A stretch of 12,430 bases of DNA from an uncultured Parabacteroides sp. Lineage in GTDB: Bacteria; Bacteroidota; Bacteroidia; Bacteroidales; Tannerellaceae. This document shows positions 7,619 to 12,430 of the stretch, in pieces. The DNA is taken from NCBI RefSeq assembly GCF_902493135.1, contig NZ_CABUOD010000068.1:1-12430 (forward strand), written 5' to 3'. A model generated the notes under the pieces. That model saw only the letters and a program-made list of their open reading frames with translations, was not told the DNA's origin and ran no database searches. Within the stretch, counting starts at the first letter, position 1. Each line of letters starts with the position of its first letter. Position numbers and translations under genes: made by a program.

Positions 7619-7774
7619 CTAACGAGTTTTCAGTAGTTTGTGCGGATGTAGGTTCTGGGTGGATACCTGATAGGTGATGTAGCAGGGTTCTTCCCTTTTT
7701 TGCCTGTAGGAGTTACCGGCCAGTATCAGTGCGAAAAACAGGAATACGCATGTTAGTATATGGATATTTCTCAT
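7619..7774 (-). CDS. possible small membrane or exported peptide (51 aa)
   Basis: An ATG at 7774 opens a 51-residue reading frame with a well-formed hydrophobic helix (ILTCVFLFFALILAGNSYRQ) after a short basic start (MRN) and a basic C-terminus ending in a His-Pro-His motif and Lys-Leu-Leu-Lys-Thr-Arg. That pattern suits a single-pass membrane peptide or an uncleaved signal anchor. The frame extends to 7843 upstream, but the extra residues look non-coding. It is convergent with the nucleoside-hydrolase gene (46 bp between stops) and divergent from the XRE gene. I see no convincing promoter. It may be a real small gene or chance; I do not recognise a family, and toxin-like peptides share this shape without that being evidence of function. 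Confidence 0.4.
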   Translation of the reverse strand: MRNIHILTCVFLFFALILAGNSYRQKREEPCYITYQVSTQNLHPHKLLKTR

Positions 7775-7825
7775 GGCATGTTTTTTTGCAAAGAAAGGTG
7801 GAATTGTTAATGGAGTGATATTCCC

Positions 7826-7873
7826 GATCCTTGTAAAATACACCAGAACATGTGTTTTTTACAAGATCTTTTT
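7826..7873 (+). terminator. long hairpin with U-tract, probable intrinsic terminator
   Basis: The left arm at 7826-7843 (GATCCTTGTAAAATACAC) pairs with the right arm at 7852-7868 (GTGTTTTTTACAAGATC). There is one bulged C and one T:T mismatch, and the loop is 8 nt. TTTTT follows at 7869-7873, so on the + strand it reads as an intrinsic terminator. It stands 250 bp after the nucleoside-hydrolase stop and just ahead of the XRE promoter, where it could stop read-through into the regulator. On the other strand it would lie in the leader of the small peptide. Confidence 0.6.
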
Positions 7874-7939
7874 CATGTCTTGTCCAGATTGTTGTTTTGT
7901 TATTTCTCCAGAATTGATTCAGCATGGGATAAAAGTTCT

Positions 7940-7947
7940 TATATTTG
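7940..7947 (+). promoter_or_regulatory. -7 element of the XRE regulator promoter
   Basis: TATATTTG matches TAnnTTTG exactly. Initiation about 6 nt downstream would give a leader of roughly 22 nt before ATG 7975. The -33 region is weak: the best candidate, ATTG at 7913-7916, sits 23 bp away. A loose dyad, GTTT (7947-7950) with AAAC (7961-7964), straddles the expected start point and could be an autoregulatory site. Confidence 0.5.
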
Positions 7948-7974
7948 TTTCACACATTGTAAACGCGGAAGAAA

Positions 7975-8409
7975 ATGGAACCCGAAAATATCAAAACAAA
8001 AAATGTGCACCAAGGTGCTAATGTCAGGAAGTTACGCCAGTTGGTGGGCATGAAGCAGACCACTTTTGGCGAAATGTTGGGGATGAACCCGCAAAGCGTC
8101 TCTCGTCTGGAACAGAAGAGGGTACTCGAAGAAGATACGTTGTTCAAGGTGGCGAACATCCTGCATGTCGCCCCTGAGATCATCCGTAACCTGGAAGAAA
8201 ATCCGACTTCGATTGTGATCGAGAATAATACGTTCCAAGCGGGAAGCAGCAATGTCGGGGTGGTGGAAAATCAGCGGGACAATATAGTGAATCATCCTGT
8301 CGATCAATTAATGACCTTAAACAAGGAGCAAGCTTCTCTTTACGAACGGATGCTTACCGTAGAGAAAGAGAAAAACATACTTTTAGAGAAGTTGCTGAAA
8401 GAAAAGTAG
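7975..8409 (+). CDS. XRE/Cro-CI-type helix-turn-helix regulator with coiled-coil tail
   Basis: A 144-residue DNA-binding protein. Residues about 13-70 form an HTH_3-type domain: GANVRKLRQLVGMKQTTFGE for helices 1-2, MNPQSVSRLEQKR for the recognition helix, and DTLFKVANILHVAPEIIRNL for the closing helices. A polar linker rich in Asn and Val follows (NNTFQAGSSNVGVVENQ). The last 45 residues (from about HPVDQLMTL to KNILLEKLLKEK) are strongly helical with heptad-like Leu/Met spacing, probably a dimerising coiled coil. Such short XRE-coiled-coil proteins are frequent in Bacteroidales. The start fits the upstream -7 box. It stands alone between the glycosidase run and the esterase, with no ligand-binding or peptidase domain, and its targets cannot be deduced. 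Autoregulation is plausible. Confidence 0.85.
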   Translation: MEPENIKTKNVHQGANVRKLRQLVGMKQTTFGEMLGMNPQSVSRLEQKRVLEEDTLFKVANILHVAPEIIRNLEENPTSIVIENNTFQAGSSNVGVVENQRDNIVNHPVDQLMTLNKEQASLYERMLTVEKEKNILLEKLLKEK

Positions 8410-8497
8410 GCCTGCGTTTCTCTTTTTCTATTCCATCAGGAATTCCGGTTCCTTGTGATTTCTTCGTCTTTATCAGTTCAACTATTCTTAAATTATT

Positions 8498-8564
8498 GAC
8501 TTGTACTGAAAAAAGTTTACACATTTTGTATTGCACGGTGTGTAAACTTTTTTCAGTACAAGTC
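8498..8564. repeat. perfect 26-bp inverted repeat: bidirectional terminator or MITE-like element
   Basis: The arms at 8498-8523 and 8539-8564 are exact reverse complements over 26 bp, with a 15-nt loop (8524-8538). The left arm begins GACTTGTACTG, then A6, then GTTTACACA; the right arm mirrors it. On either strand the core GTTTACACA/TGTGTAAAC stem is followed by T6, so each direction reads as an intrinsic terminator. This suits its place between the convergent XRE and esterase genes. The outer 11 bp beyond the T-run are more than termination needs, and ATT directly flanks both ends (8495-8497, 8565-8567), as a short target duplication would. Confidence 0.85.
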
Positions 8565-8623
8565 ATTTGGTAACCGATGCCTACCTTTTCGGGAATCGAC
8601 AGGCATTTATCTTCAAAACACCA

Positions 8624-10537
8624 TCATCTGCCGTTCACAACGAAGTTTCGTATCTGGCATTCCGTACCTTGTGAGGCGGGATTTTTCTTTTTAGATATAC
8701 GGAGGACCAGTTTGTGATCCGTCTCTTTTAGTTCCGTTTCCAGCATGTAGACCCAGGGGATATAAAGATTATGGCTCCATTCGGTGAAAGTATCCAGTTC
8801 TTTGAATGGGGCGCCATCGACACTATATTCCAGAATTCCGGCAAAGGGGCCGCTGACGCAGAAAATACCGATCGCTTTGCCTTTGAAGTCCAGTGTCAAT
8901 TGATCGCCCGGACGAGTAGCCTCCAGCATCGGGACATCGACAAAGCCGTTCCGTTTGCCGGCCTTGTTGTCGGGATGCCAGTTGTCGATTAATTTCCATC
9001 CTTTGTTTAAGCGGGCTGTTTCGAGAGCCATGAAGTCTCCGTTATAATAACTGTAGGTATCCAACGGTTGGGCCGGAATTTCATGTGCCTCGATTCTCCC
9101 TTCCGGAGAAACACCTTTCCACATTTCATCGAAAAGATGGCCGATAGCGGCAGCATAAAACTTATGGCCGAAAGGTTTCGGATGAGTGCCGCCGAAGTCG
9201 TCCCAGGTAAATTCGCCGTCTTGCATCCGTTCGCCGATCTCTTGGCAGAGATTGACTGAAGGAATCAGATAATGATTTGCCACCCGTTCGTGGTTCAGGA
9301 TAACATCCGGCATCTGGCGGCGGGCGATCATCGGGATAAACGGATCATAGATGAAGTGTAGCATGACGATATCCATCTCCGGGTTGCTTTCCAAGGCATG
9401 GCGCACTTCTCCCTCCATACCGCGCACTTGTTCGAGGGCGCTGAATCCGTTGGTGTCGTCGTTTACGGCTGCTTCGACGAAAAGAAGATCCACTTTCCCT
9501 TTTGAAAGAATGTCATGCTGCAACCGGAAGGAACCCGGAGTCGTCCCGGTCGAACCGATACCCGCTTCTACCCATTCGAACTGCGTATAAGGAAATCGTT
9601 GCTGCAATTGTTGTTCAATCATATTGCGCCACCCGTTCATTTCCGTGATGGAACCTCCCAGGAAAGCGACCCGTGCCCGGCGTTCTTTTTCGAATTTGCG
9701 GAATGAGTTCTGCAAACTGCCGCGTGTATTATAATGTATATACTTTTCGTATTCCGGCTGTTGGCGGAGGATGAAATCGACTACCGGCTCCGGATTGTCG
9801 AGGCTGTGCGGATGGTGATCGCATCCTTTCTTCAGTATAACTTCCACTGGACCTCCTGCCGCAAGGTAGCGCGAACGTACGACCTCCATGTTTTCCTTGT
9901 AGGGAACGGTTTGGTCACTATCGCCGCATACGCAGATGATCGGTATGCCTGCCGCAGCAATCGGTGACAGATTGTCGATCGGGTTCCCTTTGAAATGCTC
10001 CATCCCGGCATCTGTCAGGTTCCATTCTTCCAAAAGATCCTTCCATAAAACCGCGTTTTTTCTTCCCGGCCAACTGAAGACGTCACAGACAGGGGCATCT
10101 ACATATATGCAAGCCACTTTGTCCGTGTTCTGGGCAGCCCAGTTGAAGGCAAACAAACCGCCCCGGCTGAATCCTTCCAGTGTGACTTTATCGGACAGGC
10201 CGTACCGGCTCTTCACATTCTCATAAAAATCCGTGCCTAAAGAAATTGCTCTGGGACTTCCGTACAAATGGGTTACGTCATAGTAAACAATGTGGAATCC
10301 CTTTTCCAGTAACGCTTTGTCCACACTTGGAAATGCATCGAAGAAGGCCGGACGCCAGATCCACGGATTTCCTTTGGCTGCTTTTTTCGGTATGACAACG
10401 GTTGCCTGACGGTCTTTGAAGGTGAAATCATGACGATCACACCCGTTCCATTCGCTTTTTTCTGTCTGGGCTTGGATTGCCAGACTGTTTACCAGGGCCA
10501 GAAGCACCAGATAAATAATCTTTTTCACAATAATCAT
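8624..10537 (-). CDS. exported two-domain esterase: alpha/beta hydrolase plus SGNH/GDSL hydrolase
   Basis: A 637-residue protein from ATG 10537. The frame is open to 10576, but that ATG lies next to the -7 box at 10566-10573, so the shorter start with its signal peptide (MIIVKKIIYLVLLALVNSLA, ending near AQA) is right. Residues about 30-260 form an alpha/beta hydrolase: GFSRGG with nucleophile Ser124, acid Asp208 in CGDSDQT, and His241 in GCDHHPHS. Residues about 285-475 form an SGNH hydrolase: GGSIT with Ser296, the Gly326 block (EAGIGST), Asn359 in AAVND, and His452 in FGGTHP. A C-terminal beta-sandwich-like region (500-637) may bind carbohydrate. The usual SGNH Asp three residues before the His is Gly449 here; Asp446-Asp447 precede it. 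The likely job is removal of acetyl or similar esters from a polysaccharide; carbohydrate esterases of this general build exist (CE20-like is a guess). Divergent from the MFS transporter. Confidence 0.85.
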   Translation of the reverse strand: MIIVKKIIYLVLLALVNSLAIQAQTEKSEWNGCDRHDFTFKDRQATVVIPKKAAKGNPWIWRPAFFDAFPSVDKALLEKGFHIVYYDVTHLYGSPRAISLGTDFYENVKSRYGLSDKVTLEGFSRGGLFAFNWAAQNTDKVACIYVDAPVCDVFSWPGRKNAVLWKDLLEEWNLTDAGMEHFKGNPIDNLSPIAAAGIPIICVCGDSDQTVPYKENMEVVRSRYLAAGGPVEVILKKGCDHHPHSLDNPEPVVDFILRQQPEYEKYIHYNTRGSLQNSFRKFEKERRARVAFLGGSITEMNGWRNMIEQQLQQRFPYTQFEWVEAGIGSTGTTPGSFRLQHDILSKGKVDLLFVEAAVNDDTNGFSALEQVRGMEGEVRHALESNPEMDIVMLHFIYDPFIPMIARRQMPDVILNHERVANHYLIPSVNLCQEIGERMQDGEFTWDDFGGTHPKPFGHKFYAAAIGHLFDEMWKGVSPEGRIEAHEIPAQPLDTYSYYNGDFMALETARLNKGWKLIDNWHPDNKAGKRNGFVDVPMLEATRPGDQLTLDFKGKAIGIFCVSGPFAGILEYSVDGAPFKELDTFTEWSHNLYIPWVYMLETELKETDHKLVLRISKKKNPASQGTECQIRNFVVNGR

Positions 10538-10565
10538 GGTATTAATAAAATTTACATTGGAGTGA

Positions 10566-10597
10566 CAAACGTACATAAAATGCTTATTCTATGCAAA
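10566..10597 (-). promoter_or_regulatory. sigma-ABfr promoter of the two-domain esterase gene
   Basis: Read on the minus strand, TTTG (10597-10594), a 20-bp spacer and TACGTTTG (10573-10566) match the consensus exactly. Initiation near 10560 gives a leader of about 22 nt to ATG 10537, and puts the upstream in-frame ATG at 10576 outside the transcript. Confidence 0.75.
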
Positions 10598-10656
10598 TCA
10601 AACCTTTAATAATCTTTGTCCGGATGTGAAAGAAATAAAATACGACGTGTATTCGC

Positions 10657-10670
10657 ACACAAACTTGTGT
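10657..10670. promoter_or_regulatory. small palindrome overlapping the MFS promoter, possible operator
   Basis: ACACAA-AC-TTGTGT is a perfect 6+6 palindrome with a 2-bp centre. Its right half covers the -33 TTG of the transporter promoter. A GTGT at 10647-10650 can also pair with ACAC at 10657-10660. A regulator bound here would be well placed to control the transporter and perhaps the divergent esterase. Confidence 0.35.
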
Positions 10671-10696
10671 ATAACCGAAAAAATGACTTATATTTG
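10664..10696 (+). promoter_or_regulatory. sigma-ABfr promoter of the MFS transporter
   Basis: CTTG at 10664-10667 (one base off TTTG), a 21-bp spacer and TATATTTG at 10689-10696 (exact TAnnTTTG). CCCCCG follows the -7 box. Initiation near 10702 leaves a leader of about 27 nt before ATG 10729. Confidence 0.7.
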
Positions 10697-10728
10697 CCCC
10701 CGTATTATGAAAAACGAATTTTAATATC

Positions 10729-12171
10729 ATGAACACATTTCAAAAAGCAAGTGAGAAAATGACAAATTACAGATGGACAATCTGCGCGATGTTATTTTTC
10801 GCAACAACAGTGAATTACCTCGATCGTCAGGTCCTTTCTTTGACCTGGGATGAATTTATCAAACCGGAGTTCCATTGGAACGAATCCCATTACGGTACGA
10901 TAACATCAGTTTTCTCAATTGTATATGCAATCTGTATGCTGTTTGCCGGTCGTTTTATCGACTGGATGGGCACGAAGAAAGGATATCTTTGGGCTATCGG
11001 TGTTTGGTCGTTCGGTGCCTGTCTCCATGCAGGTTGCGGTATTGCAACCGAACATTATGTCGGTATGGACAGTGCTGCGGAACTGATTGCGGCAACAGGA
11101 GATGTTGTCGTGATATTGGCGACCGTGAGTATGTATTTCTTCCTGGCCGCGCGTTGTATCTTGGCGTTGGGTGAAGCGGGTAACTTCCCTGCAGCCATCA
11201 AGGTTACGGCTGAATACTTCCCGAAGAAAGACCGTGCCTATGCGACTTCTATCTTCAATGCCGGTGCTTCTATCGGCGCTTTGATTGCACCGATCTCCAT
11301 TCCTTTGTTGGCAAAAGCCTGGGGTTGGGAAATGGCCTTTATCGTGATCGGTGCGCTCGGCTTTATCTGGATGGGCTTGTGGGTATTCATGTACACGACT
11401 CCGGATAAGAGCAAGCATGTGAATAAAGCCGAGTTGGAGTATATCGAACAGGATAAGAACGAAAAAGACATTGTCATAGTCGAAGAAGAACACGAGAAGA
11501 AGATCGGTTTCTTGCAATGTTTCACGTTCAAACAGACTTGGGCTTTCATTGTCGGTAAATTTATGACAGACGGAGTTTGGTGGTTCTTCCTTTTCTGGAC
11601 TCCTTCTTACCTGAACACGCAGTTTGGCATCAAGACTTCCGATCCGTTGGGTATGGGGCTGATTTTTACTTTGTATGCCATCACGATGTTGTCTATTTAC
11701 GGAGGTAAACTGCCGACAATCTTTATTAACCGAAGTGGAATGAACCCATATGCCGCCCGTATGAAAGCGATGTTGATTTTTGCTTTCTTTCCGTTGTTGG
11801 TATTGCTGGCACAGCCGTTGGGTACGATTTCTCCGTGGTTCCCGGTTATTCTGATCGGTATCGGTGGTGCAGCTCACCAGTCGTGGTCTGCCAACATCTT
11901 CTCGACTGTCGGTGATATGTTTCCGAAATCGGCTATTGCAACCGTTACGGGTATCGGCGGTATGGCCGGCGGCGTCGGTTCCATGATCTTGCAGAAAGTG
12001 GCCGGGAACCTGTTTGTGTATGCAGATGCTACTCAGATGACATTTATGGGCTTCACGGGCAAACCTGCCGGTTATTTCATTATCTTCTGCGTATGTGCCG
12101 TCGCTTATTTGATCGGCTGGATTATCATGAAGATTCTGGTGCCGAAATATAAAGTGATCGTTCTTGAATAA
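10729..12171 (+). CDS. MFS transporter, ACS family, ExuT-like (hexuronate/sugar-acid uptake)
   Basis: A 480-residue inner-membrane carrier with about 12 hydrophobic helices in two halves joined by a charged cytoplasmic loop (KAELEYIEQDKNEKDIVIVEEEHEKK). TM1 contains NYLDRQVLSL, the form typical of the anion:cation symporter family. The MFS loop 2-3 motif appears as GRFIDWMGTKKG. LALGEAGNFPAAIKVTAEYFPKKDRA, after the third or fourth helix, is the ACS-family signature region. Members carry hexuronates, aldonates or related organic anions with H+ or Na+; Bacteroidales homologues are usually named hexuronate transporters. Compared with short ACS proteins there is an extra segment near residues 105-125 (TEHYVGMDSAAELIAATGD) before TM4. 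ATG 10729 fits the promoter; an internal ATG at residue 11 is an alternative. Paired divergently with the esterase, so it may import the acid sugars released from the same glycan. Substrate is an inference. Confidence 0.9.
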   Translation: MNTFQKASEKMTNYRWTICAMLFFATTVNYLDRQVLSLTWDEFIKPEFHWNESHYGTITSVFSIVYAICMLFAGRFIDWMGTKKGYLWAIGVWSFGACLHAGCGIATEHYVGMDSAAELIAATGDVVVILATVSMYFFLAARCILALGEAGNFPAAIKVTAEYFPKKDRAYATSIFNAGASIGALIAPISIPLLAKAWGWEMAFIVIGALGFIWMGLWVFMYTTPDKSKHVNKAELEYIEQDKNEKDIVIVEEEHEKKIGFLQCFTFKQTWAFIVGKFMTDGVWWFFLFWTPSYLNTQFGIKTSDPLGMGLIFTLYAITMLSIYGGKLPTIFINRSGMNPYAARMKAMLIFAFFPLLVLLAQPLGTISPWFPVILIGIGGAAHQSWSANIFSTVGDMFPKSAIATVTGIGGMAGGVGSMILQKVAGNLFVYADATQMTFMGFTGKPAGYFIIFCVCAVAYLIGWIIMKILVPKYKVIVLE

Positions 12172-12192
12172 TCGAAATATAGAGTGTTATAT

Positions 12193-12242
12193 AAAGAGAG
12201 AAGGAGGATGCGCCGTCATGGCTGCATTCTCCTTCTCTCTTT
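12193..12242 (+). terminator. strong intrinsic terminator of the MFS transporter gene
   Basis: A 19-bp stem pairs 12193-12211 with 12224-12242 (one G-T wobble, otherwise exact), and an inner GCC/GGC pair extends it across a one-base bulge to a 5-nt loop. The 3' arm ends CTCTCTTT. It begins 21 bp after the transporter stop. The A/G-rich 5' arm and T/C-rich 3' arm would also give some termination on the opposite strand. The short frame crossing it (12184-12372) is not considered a gene. Between 12243 and 12353 I see no gene. Confidence 0.85.
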
Positions 12243-12353
12243 ACAGGAAAGCGGTTGTTTTCCCAAATACATGCAGGAATGTGTCATGCATGCGTACCTT
12301 ATAATAACCGTTATCTCCTTCGGAAAAAAAAGGATGAAAAAGATTCCGAAAAG

Positions 12354-12385
12354 TTTGGTGGAAAGAATTTAAATTTCTACTTTTG
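12354..12385 (+). promoter_or_regulatory. sigma-ABfr promoter of the next gene
   Basis: TTTG (12354-12357), a 20-bp spacer and TACTTTTG (12378-12385) match the consensus exactly. CACCCG follows, so that TTGCACCCG is shared with the tRNA promoter. Initiation would be near 12391, about 29 nt before the first ATG. Confidence 0.8.
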
Positions 12386-12419
12386 CACCCGCATTCGAGC
12401 GAGAGTGGTTTAAGTCGAC

Positions 12420-12430
12420 ATGATGAAGAA
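12420..12430 (+). CDS. 5' end of a gene cut off by the window edge
   Basis: ATG ATG AAG AA follows the promoter with a leader of about 29 nt, the usual spacing in this window. Only three codons are visible, so no product can be named; the start could be either ATG. It is also possible that the transcript is an RNA gene and the ATG is chance. Confidence 0.35.

Noticed and set aside
7713..8053. Short frames on both strands between the nucleoside hydrolase and XRE genes, other than 7619-7774
   Set aside because: They cross the hairpin and promoter and overlap the start of the XRE gene in other frames, with no start context or protein-like features.
10538..10576. Longer N-terminus of the two-domain esterase starting at 10576
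   Set aside because: The first codons overlap or precede the -7 box and start point of the promoter at 10566-10597, and the shorter start gives a proper signal peptide.
10915..11877. 320-residue open frame antisense to the MFS transporter
   Set aside because: Low-complexity Arg/Gln/Thr/Asp composition produced by the codon bias of the opposite strand; no recognisable domain.
12184..12372. 62-residue open frame after the transporter gene
   Set aside because: It runs through the 19-bp terminator stem and into the downstream promoter, and its composition is not protein-like.

Overview
The window looks like chromosomal DNA from a gut Bacteroidales, most likely Parabacteroides or a close Bacteroides relative. 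This is judged from protein style, not from a database search. The signs are lipoproteins with Bacteroidetes-type lipoboxes, a DUF4272 protein, a GH106-like glycosidase, a nucleoside-hydrolase-fold protein with a signal peptide, a hexuronate-type MFS carrier, near absence of Shine-Dalgarno sequences, and several promoters of the Bacteroidetes sigma-ABfr form (TTTG, about 20 bp, TAnnTTTG).

Layout. 1-280: a CAT-anticodon tRNA (145-218) with its own promoter and a hairpin terminator. 280-1980: an AT-rich stretch with a short broken-looking ORF (389-566), then a 466-aa alpha-helical protein resembling the helical tail of SWIM zinc-finger proteins but with no SWIM finger. 2115-2942 (-): a probable surface lipoprotein. 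3094-7572 (+): a tight three-gene run of DUF4272 protein, GH106-like lipoprotein glycosidase and exported nucleoside-hydrolase-like protein, with gaps of only 18 and 12 bp. 7619-7774 (-): a possible 51-aa membrane peptide. 7826-7868: a strong hairpin. 7975-8409 (+): an XRE-type regulator with a coiled-coil tail. 8498-8564: a perfect 26-bp inverted repeat between convergent genes. 8624-10537 (-): an exported protein carrying two hydrolase domains (alpha/beta hydrolase plus SGNH esterase). 10729-12171 (+), divergent from it: an ACS-family MFS transporter, closed by a long terminator. The window ends with a perfect sigma-ABfr promoter and the first codons of another gene.

How the genes may work together (inference). 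The glycosidase, the deacetylating esterase and the hexuronate/sugar-acid carrier would suit scavenging of decorated, acidic plant glycans such as rhamnogalacturonan-type pectin. No SusC/SusD pair, sulfatase or hybrid two-component regulator lies in the window, so this is not a complete canonical polysaccharide utilization locus. The XRE protein sits between the two carbohydrate blocks, but nothing in the sequence shows that it controls either. I see no CRISPR array, transposase, integrase or obvious defence system. The least explained elements are the two large hairpins at 7826-7868 and 8498-8564, the small peptide beside the first, the two-domain esterase and the SWIM-less helical protein.
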